Assembly (NCBI GenBank): GCA_948330435.1 | Contig: CAOJBY010000011.1 | Location: forward strand, 55,110-119,109 | From: an uncultured Lachnoclostridium sp. | GTDB taxonomy: Bacteria > Bacillota > Clostridia > Lachnospirales > Lachnospiraceae | Length of the DNA stretch: 64,000 nt | Direction: 5' to 3' | Shown here: one piece after another, positions 49,938-58,830 of the stretch | Layout of the letters: every line of letters starts with the position of its first letter | Numbering within the stretch: position 1 is the stretch's first letter | Program-made: the position numbers and the translations under genes | Notes under the pieces: generated by a model | Database searches by the model: none | The model's input: the letters and a program-made list of their open reading frames with translations, nothing else | Told to the model about the DNA's origin: nothing

Positions 49938-50486
49938 ATGCGTGTAGGAATGGGATATGATGTACACAAACTGGTAGAGAACCGGGCACTTATCTTAGGA
50001 GGAGTGAAGATTCCTTACGAAAAGGGACTTCTTGGACATTCCGATGCGGATGTGCTGCTTCATGCTATTATGGATGCCCTTTTAGGAGCAGCGGCATTGG
50101 GGGACATCGGGAAACATTTTCCGGATACGGATCCGGCTTATAAGGGGATTTCCAGCATCCATCTTCTGGAACATGTGGGAGCTCTACTGGAGCAAGCAAA
50201 CTATGTGATTGGCAATATTGATGCCACGATCATTGCCCAGCGTCCCAAGATGGCACCACATATTTCTGCCATGCGGGAAAATGTGGCAAAGGCCTTAAAG
50301 ATTTCGGTGGATCAGATCAATATTAAGGCAACTACAGAAGAGGGTTTAGGCTTCACGGGCACAGGAGAGGGAATTTCTTCTCAGGCAATTTGTGCTCTGC
50401 TCCCCATAGCTAATTATGCTTATGAGGATGTTATGGCAGAGGAAAAAGCTTGTGAGAATTGTAGTGGTTGCAGAGCTTTACAATAG
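49938..50486 (+). CDS. ispF: 2-C-methyl-D-erythritol 2,4-cyclodiphosphate synthase with Cys-rich tail
   Basis: The 182-residue trimeric MEP-pathway enzyme forms MEcPP, the substrate of IspG at the window start. Visible blocks: RVGMGYDVHKLVENRALILG, LGHSDADVLLHAIMDALLGA, DIGKHFPDTDPAYKGISS, and INIKATTEEGLGFTGTGEGI. The typical enzyme ends near residue 157. Here about 18 extra residues follow with CENCSGC, a CxxCxxC arrangement not needed for catalysis. AGGAGAACG precedes the ATG. Confidence 0.95.
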   Translation: MRVGMGYDVHKLVENRALILGGVKIPYEKGLLGHSDADVLLHAIMDALLGAAALGDIGKHFPDTDPAYKGISSIHLLEHVGALLEQANYVIGNIDATIIAQRPKMAPHISAMRENVAKALKISVDQINIKATTEEGLGFTGTGEGISSQAICALLPIANYAYEDVMAEEKACENCSGCRALQ

Positions 50487-50511
50487 ATACAAAAAGAGGA
50501 GACTTAAGGAA

Positions 50512-51357
50512 ATGGAGATAAGGTATCTGACCCAGGAGGAAAAAGCCGTCTCAAGGCTACTCTATGAAGAAGTCTTTGTGGAGGATGAGGAAGCGTTTGT
50601 AGATGCTTACTACAAGATTAAAACGGCGGATAATCGGATTTTGGCTGCTGTTGAAACGGGAAATTTTCTTGCCATGCTTCATCGGAATCCCTACACATTC
50701 CGTTTTCGGGGAAAATGCGTTCCGGCGGATTATCTGGTTGCGGTAGCTACCAGAAGGCCGTTTCGCCATCAGGGGTTGATGCGGAGCCTTCTTATAAGGG
50801 CTCTTCAGGATATGGAGCAAGAACGGCAGCCCTTTGCATTTTTGATGCCTGCCGATGAGGCCATTTACCTGCCATTTGATTTTCGCCTAATGGGAAATGA
50901 GGATGAAGAGGGACTGGCGGTTTTAAGCGGGAAAGAACTTTCACAGGAGTATGATCTTTATATAGAAAAAGATGAGGAATATGAAAGGCGGCATATCTCC
51001 TGGCCGGAATGGGAGACTACACCTATGATGATACGTCCGGTGCATCTGCCTGCCCTTGTAGAACAGATTGGTGCCGGGGAGGAGCAGAGCTTTATAGTGG
51101 CCATCTCCGATCCCATTCTTTCCGGAAATCATGGGACTTTCTTATGGAAATTCACGGAAGATGGAAGCTGCCTGACTCCTACGGAAGAGATGCCGGAGAT
51201 GGAGATTTCCATTGCTGATCTGGGAAGCTTTCTCTGTGGAATGCTGGGTGCAGAGGAGTTGCCGGGAATAGAGAAAGTGGGGAACCGGGAAGAACTTTTG
51301 AAAAAGCTGAATCGCATTCGGGTGTTAGAGGGTATCTATATCAATGAGACGGTGTGA
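50512..51357 (+). CDS. GNAT N-acetyltransferase, Eis-like
   Basis: This 281-residue protein shows GNAT features: a VPADYLVAVATRRPFRHQGL stretch, with R-[RP]-x-[GF]-[RH]-x-x-G-L for acetyl-CoA binding, and PFAFLMPADEAIYLPFDFRL next. The C-terminal part (FLCGMLGAEELPG) resembles the sterol-carrier-like tail of Eis-type acetyltransferases. Length is shorter than Eis itself (about 400). The acceptor substrate is unknown. ATG 50512 has AAGGA upstream; the much longer frame from 50416 overlaps ispF and was not used. Confidence 0.8.
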   Translation: MEIRYLTQEEKAVSRLLYEEVFVEDEEAFVDAYYKIKTADNRILAAVETGNFLAMLHRNPYTFRFRGKCVPADYLVAVATRRPFRHQGLMRSLLIRALQDMEQERQPFAFLMPADEAIYLPFDFRLMGNEDEEGLAVLSGKELSQEYDLYIEKDEEYERRHISWPEWETTPMMIRPVHLPALVEQIGAGEEQSFIVAISDPILSGNHGTFLWKFTEDGSCLTPTEEMPEMEISIADLGSFLCGMLGAEELPGIEKVGNREELLKKLNRIRVLEGIYINETV

Positions 51358-51387
51358 CAAAATTATTGCCAGAATAGGCGGAAACAC

Positions 51388-51416
51388 TTGACAAACCGTC
51401 GAATTTTGCATATTCT
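51388..51416 (+). promoter_or_regulatory. Sigma-A promoter for the cysE-cysS operon
   Basis: TTGACA (51388-51393) and TATTCT (51411-51416) are spaced by 17 bp, and the T-box leader begins just after. Confidence 0.8.
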
Positions 51417-51424
51417 AAACCATA

Positions 51425-51681
51425 GGAAGTTAAAATAACTGAGAGAAAAGCAGTGAACGAAAAAGTAGTCCATTACCAAAGCATCAGAGAGGAGTTGTCA
51501 TCGGCTGAAAGCAGTTCCGGTCAAGGAATGGATGAAGTGCATTCGGGAGCTGGTTCGGTGAGTGTGTCCATGAGCCGGATCCGTTGCCACGCGTTAAGTG
51601 GGAGAGTGAAAGGGCAGAAGCCCTTTAATGAAGAGTGGAACCGCGGATTATTTCGTCTCTTGGAGACGAGATGATCCGTTT
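51425..51681 (+). promoter_or_regulatory. T-box riboswitch, cysteine type
   Basis: The leader has an AGTA loop-E motif near 51465 (AAAAAGTAGTCC) and a candidate specifier TGC at 51538-51540 (GAAGTGCATT, Cys codon). The T-box core GAGTGGAACCGCGG is at about 51633-51646. A terminator follows (CGGAT.AT.TCGTCTC with GAGACGA.AT.ATCCG, then TTTTTT, 51643-51681). The Cys specifier agrees with cysE and cysS being the first two genes. Confidence 0.9.
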
Positions 51682-51733
51682 TTTATGCACAGGCCCGCAT
51701 ATGGAAGTTTAATTTAGTTTAGGGGGAGATTAT

Positions 51734-52426
51734 ATGGGAATTATTCGTTATATCAAGGAGGAATTTCAGGTCATTACCGAACGGGATCCTGCCATCAAAA
51801 GTCCTATGGAGGTCTTGCTATATCCAAGCTTTCGTGCTATCTTAAGCTATAGATTGGCTCACAGGTGGTATCAAAAAGGCCATTATTTCTGGGCCAGGTG
51901 GCTGTCTCAAAAGACGGTACGCAAAACGGGGATTGAGATACATCCGGGTGCGCAGATTGGCAAGGGACTGTTTATTGATCATGGTTCAGGTGTCATCATT
52001 GGGGAGACTACGATTATCGGAGATAATGTGACCTTGTATCAGGGGGTAACCCTGGGAGGAACCGGAAAGGAACGGGGAAAACGCCATCCCACCCTGGAAG
52101 ATAACGTGATGGTCAGTGCAGGAGCGAAGATCTTGGGTTCTTTTACCATTGGGGAGAATTCCAAGATAGGAGCCGGTTCCGTAGTATTAAAGGAGGTCCC
52201 CCCCAATTGTACCGTGGTTGGAGTTCCGGGGCGGATTGTAAAGCGGGAGAATATAAAAGTGCCTCGCAGTGATATGAATCAGGTAGATCTGCCCGATCCG
52301 GTTATGGATACTATCACAGAACTACGCCGGGAAAATGAGCAGCTTCATGCGGAACTTGCGGCTCTCAGGAAAAAGAAAGAAAAAAAGGAAAAAGCAAAGA
52401 AGGAGAAGTTAAATGAAAGTCTATAA
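51734..52426 (+). CDS. cysE: Serine O-acetyltransferase
   Basis: The 230-residue enzyme makes O-acetylserine for cysteine biosynthesis. A helical N-terminal domain is followed by the left-handed beta-helix: IHPGAQIGKGLFIDHGSGVI, IGDNVTLYQGVTLGGTG, IGAGSVVLKEVPPNCTVVG. The catalytic His in DHGSG is present. The end is extended by a Lys/Glu coiled coil (about 195-230) that overlaps cysS by 14 bp. The T-box upstream couples acetylserine supply to tRNA-Cys charging. Confidence 0.96.
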   Translation: MGIIRYIKEEFQVITERDPAIKSPMEVLLYPSFRAILSYRLAHRWYQKGHYFWARWLSQKTVRKTGIEIHPGAQIGKGLFIDHGSGVIIGETTIIGDNVTLYQGVTLGGTGKERGKRHPTLEDNVMVSAGAKILGSFTIGENSKIGAGSVVLKEVPPNCTVVGVPGRIVKRENIKVPRSDMNQVDLPDPVMDTITELRRENEQLHAELAALRKKKEKKEKAKKEKLNESL

Positions 52427-53819
52427 TACCATAACGAAGAAAAAGGAACTCTTCGTACCCTTGGAAGAGGGAAAAGTAAAAATGTATGTATGTGGCCCTA
52501 CGGTATACAATTTTATCCATATTGGAAACGCAAGGCCGATGATTGTTTTCGATACGGTTCGCCGATACATGGAACACAAGGGTTATGAGGTAAATTATGT
52601 ATCCAATTTCACAGATGTGGATGACAAAATCATCAAAAAGGCCATTGAGGAGGGGGTTTCTGCCCAGGAGATCTCCGAGCGCTATATTGCAGAGTGTAAA
52701 AAGGACATGGAGATGATGAATGTAAAACCGGCAACCACCCATCCCCTGGCAACCCAGGAGATTGGCGGAATGCTGGAGATGATTCAGCAGTTGATTGATA
52801 AGGGTTATGCCTATGAGGTGAATGGAACGGTATATTTCCGTACTCGGAAGTTTGCTGATTACGGAAAGCTTTCCCATAAGAATCTGGACGATCTGCACAG
52901 CGGTAACCGTTCCCTGTTGGTGTCCGGCGAAGAAGAGAAAGAGGATCCTTTGGATTTTGTCCTTTGGAAGCCAAAGAAAGAGGGGGAGCCTGCCTGGGAG
53001 TCGCCCTGGGGAGACGGTCGTCCGGGATGGCACATTGAGTGCTCCGTAATGTCCAAGAAGTATCTGGGAGAGCAAATAGATATTCATGCGGGAGGAGAGG
53101 ATCTGGTCTTCCCGCATCATGAAAATGAGATAGCTCAGAGCGAGGCCTGCAATGGCAAAGAATTTTCCAGATATTGGCTACACAATGCTTTTTTGAACAT
53201 TGATAATAGGAAAATGTCCAAATCCTTAGGGAACTTCTTTACGGTTCGAGAGATTAGTGAAAAGTATGATCTTCAGGTGCTGCGTTTCTTTATGCTGAGT
53301 GCTCACTATCGCAGTCCTTTGAATTTTAGTGCAGATCTCATGGAGGCTTCCAAGAAGAGTCTTGATCGCATTGTAACGGCAGTGGAGAACCTAAAGCATC
53401 TGATTAGTACCGCCGCAAATGATTCTATGACGGAGAGTGAGCTGGCCCATTATGAAGCCACTGAGGAATTTGTAAAGAAATTTGATGAGGCTATGGATGA
53501 TGACTTCAATACGGCAGATGCCATTTCCGCTGTATTTGAATTGGTGAAGTATCTGAATACCCATGCAAACGGAGAGAACACCAGGGATTATCTGGAGAAA
53601 TGCCTGGAGCGTTTAAAGACGCTCTGCGACATCTTGGGTCTGGTTGTGGAGAAGAAGTCAGAACTTTTGGATGCGGATATAGAGGTGCTGATTGAGGAAC
53701 GGCAGCAGGCAAGAAAAGCCAGGAATTTTGCCCGGGCGGATGAAATAAGGGCAGAGCTGCTGGAGAAAGGTATTGTGCTGGAAGATACACGTGAGGGTGT
53801 AAAATGGAAAAGAGCCTAG
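52413..53819 (+). CDS. cysS: Cysteinyl-tRNA synthetase
   Basis: The 468-residue class I synthetase has a zinc Cys in MYVCGPTVYNF, HIGN (HIGH variant) at HIGNARPMIVFD, the WHIECSVMS zinc/active-site block, and KMSKSLGNFF near 268. A DALR-type C-terminal helical domain follows. It is translated from within the end of cysE, sharing the T-box. It overlaps the next gene by 16 bp. Confidence 0.98.
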   Translation: MKVYNTITKKKELFVPLEEGKVKMYVCGPTVYNFIHIGNARPMIVFDTVRRYMEHKGYEVNYVSNFTDVDDKIIKKAIEEGVSAQEISERYIAECKKDMEMMNVKPATTHPLATQEIGGMLEMIQQLIDKGYAYEVNGTVYFRTRKFADYGKLSHKNLDDLHSGNRSLLVSGEEEKEDPLDFVLWKPKKEGEPAWESPWGDGRPGWHIECSVMSKKYLGEQIDIHAGGEDLVFPHHENEIAQSEACNGKEFSRYWLHNAFLNIDNRKMSKSLGNFFTVREISEKYDLQVLRFFMLSAHYRSPLNFSADLMEASKKSLDRIVTAVENLKHLISTAANDSMTESELAHYEATEEFVKKFDEAMDDDFNTADAISAVFELVKYLNTHANGENTRDYLEKCLERLKTLCDILGLVVEKKSELLDADIEVLIEERQQARKARNFARADEIRAELLEKGIVLEDTREGVKWKRA

Positions 53820-54253
53820 AAAATCTTATTTCCGGTATCAGGGAGGAATTTGCCCTGGGGGACGTGGATATTCGAACCTATTCGCCTTTGGTTCTGGCTT
53901 ACATTGGAGACGGAATTTATGAGCTGGTGATTCGCTCTCTCTTGGTAGGCCGTGGAAATACCCAGGCCGCCAAGCTTCACAGGGAAGCCAGCAGTCTGGT
54001 GAATGCCGGGGCTCAGGCGGTTATGCTGGAACGGATTAAGGAGCATCTGACAGAAGAGGAACTTCAAATATTCCGCCGGGGGCGTAATGCTCATTCGCCA
54101 ACCATGGCAAAGCACGCTTCTGTGTCGGAATACCGAAGAGCTACAGGCTTTGAGGCACTAATGGGTTACCTGTATCTGGGCGGACAGATGGAGAGGCTTC
54201 TTAAGCTTGTAAGACTGGGACTGGAGGAAACATCATGCGATATGAAGAACTGA
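53804..54253 (+). CDS. mrnC: Mini-ribonuclease 3
   Basis: The 149-residue RNase III-fold enzyme without a dsRNA-binding domain matures 23S rRNA ends. The signature YSPLVLAYIGDGIYELVIRS, with the catalytic Asp in YIGD, is present. The RNAHSPTMAKHASVSEYRRA segment and the terminal GYLYLGGQMERL, which holds a Glu-like equivalent region, match MrnC. The order cysS-mrnC-rlmB is the conserved Firmicute order. It overlaps cysS and rlmB. Confidence 0.95.
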   Translation: MEKSLENLISGIREEFALGDVDIRTYSPLVLAYIGDGIYELVIRSLLVGRGNTQAAKLHREASSLVNAGAQAVMLERIKEHLTEEELQIFRRGRNAHSPTMAKHASVSEYRRATGFEALMGYLYLGGQMERLLKLVRLGLEETSCDMKN

Positions 54254-54981
54254 CCATAGAGGGAAGAAATGCGGTCCTGGAGGCATTTCGTTCCGGAAAA
54301 ACCATAGACAAGCTGTTTGTGTTGGATGGCTGTCAGGACGGGATTGTAAATACCATCAAACGGGAGGCCCGGAAGCAGGATACCATTATCAATTACGTGA
54401 AAAAGGAGCGTCTGGATCAGATGTCCGAGACAGGTCATCATCAGGGCGTGATTGCCAGTGCCGCTGCCTATACTTATGCAGAGGTGCAGGATATTCTGGA
54501 GGCAGCAAGGGAAAAGGGGGAGGCTCCCTTTATTTTCCTGCTGGACAATATTGAGGATCCCCATAATCTGGGAGCGATTATCCGAACTGCCAATCTGGTC
54601 GGAGCTCATGGGGTGATTATTCCAAAAAGGCGTGCCTGCGGCCTTACGGCTGCGGTAGCCAGAGCTTCCGCAGGGGCACTCAATTATACGCCGGTAGCCA
54701 AGGTGACGAATCTGACTTCAACCATCGAGGACTTGAAGAAAGAGGGACTTTGGTTTGTCTGTGCTCAGATGGGTGGCGAGAGTATGTACAGCTTAAAGCT
54801 TACAGGTCCTATTGGCCTGGTTATTGGAAATGAGGGGGATGGCGTGGGACGTCTGGTTCAGGAGAAATGCGACTTTACGGCATCGATTCCCATGAGGGGA
54901 GATATTGATTCCCTGAATGCTTCCGTGGCGGCAGGAGTGCTGGCTTATGAGATCGTACGGCAGAGGCTGGGAGAGAAGTAG
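54235..54981 (+). CDS. rlmB: 23S rRNA (guanosine-2251-2'-O)-methyltransferase RlmB/TrmH family
   Basis: The 248-residue SPOUT methyltransferase has an N-terminal substrate domain (IEGRNAVLEAFRSGKTIDKL). The knotted SAM domain shows LLDNIEDPHNLGAIIRTANL, GLVIGNEGDGVGRLV and SIPMRGDIDSLNASVAAGV. Related enzymes methylate tRNA Gm18, but the position next to mrnC favours RlmB. It overlaps mrnC by 19 bp. Putative target and cofactor binding follow from the family. Confidence 0.94.
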   Translation: MRYEELTIEGRNAVLEAFRSGKTIDKLFVLDGCQDGIVNTIKREARKQDTIINYVKKERLDQMSETGHHQGVIASAAAYTYAEVQDILEAAREKGEAPFIFLLDNIEDPHNLGAIIRTANLVGAHGVIIPKRRACGLTAAVARASAGALNYTPVAKVTNLTSTIEDLKKEGLWFVCAQMGGESMYSLKLTGPIGLVIGNEGDGVGRLVQEKCDFTASIPMRGDIDSLNASVAAGVLAYEIVRQRLGEK

Positions 54982-55007
54982 ACTGGCTTCAAATTATGGA
55001 GAAGATA

Positions 55008-55604
55008 ATGGAAAAATGGGATCAACTGACAGATGAGCAGCTCATAGAACATACGAATGCGGGGGAAAAAGGGTGTATGGATGTGCTGATTGAGCGCTAC
55101 AAGCGTCATGTGCGTAATCAGGCCAGACCCTTGTATCTTATAGGCGGAGACAGCGATGATCTGATTCAGGAGGGAATGCTGGGACTCTTTAAGGCCATCC
55201 GGGATTATCGTCCTGAGAAATCAGATTCTTTTGAGGCTTTTGCAACTCTCTGTATCTCCAGACAGCTTTACAGTGCCATCCAGGCAGCAGGACGCTTAAA
55301 GCATGCCCCTTTAAATTCCTATGTGGAGCTTTCGGAGCTTGCGGAGCATACGGATGGAATGAAAGGGAAGAGTCCGGAGGAACTTCTGATTGATCAGGAA
55401 AATATTCAAAGCCTGCGAGAAGAGATTTTGAAAGTGGCAACACCCTTGGAGCAGGAGATTTTACTGGATTATCTAAATGGGCGGAGTTATACGGAAATTG
55501 CACAGCGTCTGGGAAAAGATTCCAAGTCTATTGACAATGCTCTTCAGCGGATTCGAAGAAAGCTTCGTAAAAAGGAGGGGATTTTTTGTCGAATTATGTT
55601 ATAA
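55008..55604 (+). CDS. sigH: RNA polymerase sigma factor SigH (sporulation/stationary phase)
   Basis: The 198-residue sigma-70 factor has region 2 with DDLIQEGMLGLFKAIRDYRP (core binding and -10 recognition) and region 4 with PLEQEILLDYLNGRSYTEIA (helix-turn-helix). No region 1 or 3 extension. In Firmicutes sigH lies just here, after rlmB. The ATG at 55008 has GGAGA 5-9 bp upstream; a start 12 bp earlier (54996) is possible but has no ribosome site. Cotranscription with the T-box operon is suggested by the close spacing. Confidence 0.88.
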   Translation: MEKWDQLTDEQLIEHTNAGEKGCMDVLIERYKRHVRNQARPLYLIGGDSDDLIQEGMLGLFKAIRDYRPEKSDSFEAFATLCISRQLYSAIQAAGRLKHAPLNSYVELSELAEHTDGMKGKSPEELLIDQENIQSLREEILKVATPLEQEILLDYLNGRSYTEIAQRLGKDSKSIDNALQRIRRKLRKKEGIFCRIML

Positions 55605-57181
55605 GTGCTGGTCCATACTTATTGGTGGGGTTAGTGGCATATCTGATTTTCCGTGCACTTATCTGGCTTTTATATTATAAAGGTGAGATGCGGGTGCCTG
55701 TTTGGCACGAGATTGGTTTCGCTTTGCTTGCAATCCTTTTCTTTCTGCTGTTCACCTCATCGGTAACACCGGCCCTGGGATTTACTTTGAAGCCGGACTG
55801 GAAAGGAATTGCTTTTATTCCGGTAAAGGGAAGCATTGATTTGGTGAAAGAAAGCGGATTTGGAGCTCTGTTGGGGATTGTTATAAAATTTATTCCCCTG
55901 GGATTTTTGATTCCGTTCCTGTTCCGCCGTTTTCAAAGCTTTTTTAAGGTGCTTTTTCTATGTGGAGGGATTTCCCTTTTTATCGAACTTCTTCAGATTT
56001 TCCTTGTGGGAACCACTGCCAGTTTCGATGAGTTTTTGTTAAGTCTTCTGGGGACTTTCCTGGGATATTTTCTTTTTGGAGTGGTAAGACTTTATTTTCG
56101 GGAGATCGAAAGAATGGGAACGGTAAAGCGTTCCCGCCATAAAGAGGTTCCGTTTATTGTTAAAAAGGAACTGGAGTTTATGATTGTATTTCTGCTTTTG
56201 GCAGTGATGGGACGGGGAACACAGTTGGAGGCAGCCCGGATAAAGGAAGAAAAAGCGGCCCAGGCGGAGCTGGAGAAGAAGCAGGAGGAGGAGCGAAAAG
56301 CTGCGGAAGAGGCAGAAGCGGCACGGATTGCGGAAGAAGAAGCAAAGAAGATAAAAGTTACGGACGAGATGCCGGAACTGACGTTGGAAGCCGGTGCGGC
56401 TTGTCTGTTTTCACTGGATGAGGACATGATCCTTTATGAAAAAAATGGAGAGGAACGGGTGACACCAGCCAGCACAACCAAGCTTCTGACGGCATTAACT
56501 GTGCTGAAATATTGTAGTGTGGATGAAGTTCTGACGGTAGGTGAGGAGATTCACTTAATCAGCCAGGGAGCTTCTACTGCCAGCCTGAAAGAGGGATACA
56601 GAGGAAGCGTCAAGGTACTTCTGGGGGCTATGTTGGTTCCTTCCGGAAATGATGCAGCTTATTCTCTGGCGAATTATACAGGCCATAAGATTCTTGGTGA
56701 TGAGAATGCTTCTACAGCTGATGCGATTGAGGCATTTGTAGAAGCCATGAATACTTATGCCGGGGAACTGGAGCTGGAGGATTCCAACTTTGAGACACCA
56801 GACGGAGATCAGTCAGATAATCAGTACACCACAGCCAGAGATATGGTAAGAATTGCAAAGGCCTGTCTGGAAAATGAGACGATTATGGAATTGACAGGGA
56901 AAAAATCTTTTCGTGCTCTTTTTGAAAATGCCGATATTACCTATCAGAATACCAATCAGCTTGTGCGGCCCGGGGATGCTTACTATTATGAAGGGGCTAT
57001 AGGATTGAAAACCGGAAGTGTTAATGATGTAAAGTGTCTGGTGGGTGCTCTGGAGGCGAATGGTCGCCGTTATGTGACGGCGGTTATGCAGGATTCAGAC
57101 GAGGGACGGTATAAAGATACAAAGATTTTGTTTGACGAAGTGACCGGAGGCGGTGGAGAAGAACCGGGTACAGAAGAATAG
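55586..57181 (+). CDS. VanZ-like membrane domain fused to D-alanyl-D-alanine carboxypeptidase
   Basis: The 531-residue protein starts with a VanZ-like membrane domain of about five helices (about 7-168; FIPLGFLIPFLFRRFQSFFK, SLFIELLQIFLVGTTASFDE). A charged Ala/Glu/Lys coiled stalk (about 215-265) follows, then a penicillin-binding type S11 peptidase. It has Ser296 and Lys299 in PASTTKLLTAL, Ser353/Asn355 in SGNDAA, and Lys475 in LKTGS. It should trim D-Ala from stem peptides while tethered by the VanZ part. The start is TTG at 55586 with AAGGAGG upstream, overlapping sigH. Confidence 0.88.
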   Translation: MSNYVISAGPYLLVGLVAYLIFRALIWLLYYKGEMRVPVWHEIGFALLAILFFLLFTSSVTPALGFTLKPDWKGIAFIPVKGSIDLVKESGFGALLGIVIKFIPLGFLIPFLFRRFQSFFKVLFLCGGISLFIELLQIFLVGTTASFDEFLLSLLGTFLGYFLFGVVRLYFREIERMGTVKRSRHKEVPFIVKKELEFMIVFLLLAVMGRGTQLEAARIKEEKAAQAELEKKQEEERKAAEEAEAARIAEEEAKKIKVTDEMPELTLEAGAACLFSLDEDMILYEKNGEERVTPASTTKLLTALTVLKYCSVDEVLTVGEEIHLISQGASTASLKEGYRGSVKVLLGAMLVPSGNDAAYSLANYTGHKILGDENASTADAIEAFVEAMNTYAGELELEDSNFETPDGDQSDNQYTTARDMVRIAKACLENETIMELTGKKSFRALFENADITYQNTNQLVRPGDAYYYEGAIGLKTGSVNDVKCLVGALEANGRRYVTAVMQDSDEGRYKDTKILFDEVTGGGGEEPGTEE

Positions 57182-57195
57182 TATTATAGAATTTT

Positions 57196-57229
57196 AAAGG
57201 GCTGTCCGGAATAAGACAACCCTCTTTTC
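57196..57229. terminator. Convergent terminator between carboxypeptidase gene and small minus-strand gene
   Basis: AAAGGGCTGTC pairs with GACAACCCTCTTT around a CGGAATAA loop, followed by TTTTCT; one C-A mismatch. Part of the shared hairpin group. Confidence 0.75.
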
Positions 57230-57412
57230 TCACTGCTTTGGAGCAGCTTTTGGCTGATAATGGTAGACCTCCTCATAGGAATCTCTCTCGGCTTTTGACG
57301 ATGGTGCACTGGGAATCAGACCTGTACAGTCTGTGGCAGAGCAGGAATTTCCCAGATAGTCATAGCCTTCAATGATTTCTTGATTTGTCTTTTTTGTGGT
57401 TTCTTTTTTCAT
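57230..57412 (-). CDS. Small 60-residue protein of unknown function
   Basis: This minus-strand gene has a lysine-rich start, then GYDYLGNSCSATDCTGLIPS with two Cys, Pro/Ser and acidic residues, and VYHYQPKAA near the end. No membrane segment or signal peptide. A GAGGAAT site lies about 7 bp before the ATG. I recall similar small sequences in other Lachnospiraceae, but no function. It is flanked by a terminator downstream and by the divergent protease gene upstream. Confidence 0.55.
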   Translation of the reverse strand: MKKETTKKTNQEIIEGYDYLGNSCSATDCTGLIPSAPSSKAERDSYEEVYHYQPKAAPKQ

Positions 57413-57607
57413 ACATATTCCTCATTGTTTTAAGCAACATCAATTTTAATTGGCATCCATTAGTGTGCACCAAATTTTAATTAGCATACGACAAAACACA
57501 AAAAAAACACAGGAACATCACAGATTTTCCATACAAGCACCACAATTATACCACAATTTTTTTCTATACTAACGAATATAAAATAAAAACAAACGGAGGT
57601 TGTGGAT

Positions 57608-58801
57608 ATGCTGAAAAAAGGAGCGAAGACAATAGCACTGGCCCTGGCATTTGGTGTAACAGCCAGTGCGGCATTTCAGGGAAGCAATTATATGATAAAT
57701 CAGTGGGTAGGAGAGGAGGAACAGGCAGAGGTTACAGGAGGCGTGAAACTGAAACAGGAGGCAGGAGTATCCGGCAAAGGGATGACAATAGCTGACACAG
57801 GCAGCGGAACAAAGGATATTTCTTCCATTGCCCAGCAGGCCATGCCTTCTGTAGTATCAATTACCAATAAAAGTGTTCAGGAAATCCGTCTCTTCGGACA
57901 GTCCCAGTCCTATGAAAACGAAAGCAGAGGAACGGGAATTATTATCGGGCAGACAGATACAGAACTTCTCCTTGTCACCAACAATCATGTGATAAATGGA
58001 GCAAAGGAAATCAGTGTTGGCTTTGTGGATGGCCAGATGGCCGAAGCAAAGGTTAAGGGAACAGACAGCGGTAAGGATTTGGCGGTGCTTTCTATTAAGA
58101 TGGAAGATGTTTCGGAGAAGACAAAGGAACAGATTCAGGTGATTGAACTGGGAAAATCTTCTGAACTTCAGGTAGGACAGCAGGTAGTTGCTATTGGCAA
58201 TGCCCTGGGTTATGGACAGTCTGTAACGACAGGCATTGTAAGTGCACTTGACCGGGAAGTAACGATTGAGGATAACACCAATACTTTGATCCAGACAGAT
58301 GCGGCCATCAATCCCGGCAACAGTGGCGGAGCCCTTTTGAATATGAAAGGCCAGCTTGTGGGAATTAATTCGGCTAAATATTCCGATACTACGGTAGAGG
58401 GCATGGGATATGCCATTCCGGTAGATGATGTGATCGATATCATTGAAGGGCTAATGAACCGTGCTATACGTGAGGAAAAAGTGCCGGAAGAAGATCAGGG
58501 CTTTCTGGGAATCACTGGCCAGGATGTGACTTCGGATGTGGCAGAAGCCTATGATATGCCGAAAGGGGTCTATATTACTTTTGTGGAGGAAGACTCTGCG
58601 GCAGCGAAAGCTGGCCTGAAAAAGGGTGATATTATTACAAGATTTGATGGAAATGGTGTAAGTGGGATGACAGAACTGAGAGAACAATTGTCCTATTACA
58701 AGAAAGGCGAACAGGTGAAACTTACCGTAAGTCAGACTTTTAATGGAGAGTATCAGGAACAGACGGTAGAGGTGACGCTTGGGGAAAGGGCCGGGAAATA
58801 A
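57608..58801 (+). CDS. HtrA/DegP-like serine protease with PDZ domain
   Basis: The 397-residue envelope-quality-control protease has a membrane-anchoring N-terminal helix (KTIALALAFGVTASAAF). The trypsin-like domain has His127 (VTNNHVI), Asp157 (KDLAVL) and Ser239 (NPGNSGGALL). A single C-terminal PDZ domain (about 300-390; GVYITFVEEDSAAAKAGLKK) follows. The ATG at 57608 is spaced 8 bp from GGAGG, against 2 bp for an in-frame GTG at 57602. The 57413-57600 gap is AT-rich, with no clear promoter recognised. Confidence 0.93.
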   Translation: MLKKGAKTIALALAFGVTASAAFQGSNYMINQWVGEEEQAEVTGGVKLKQEAGVSGKGMTIADTGSGTKDISSIAQQAMPSVVSITNKSVQEIRLFGQSQSYENESRGTGIIIGQTDTELLLVTNNHVINGAKEISVGFVDGQMAEAKVKGTDSGKDLAVLSIKMEDVSEKTKEQIQVIELGKSSELQVGQQVVAIGNALGYGQSVTTGIVSALDREVTIEDNTNTLIQTDAAINPGNSGGALLNMKGQLVGINSAKYSDTTVEGMGYAIPVDDVIDIIEGLMNRAIREEKVPEEDQGFLGITGQDVTSDVAEAYDMPKGVYITFVEEDSAAAKAGLKKGDIITRFDGNGVSGMTELREQLSYYKKGEQVKLTVSQTFNGEYQEQTVEVTLGERAGK

Positions 58802-58830
58802 GGCGGCTGTTAGGGTAGGATTTGTAAGAA

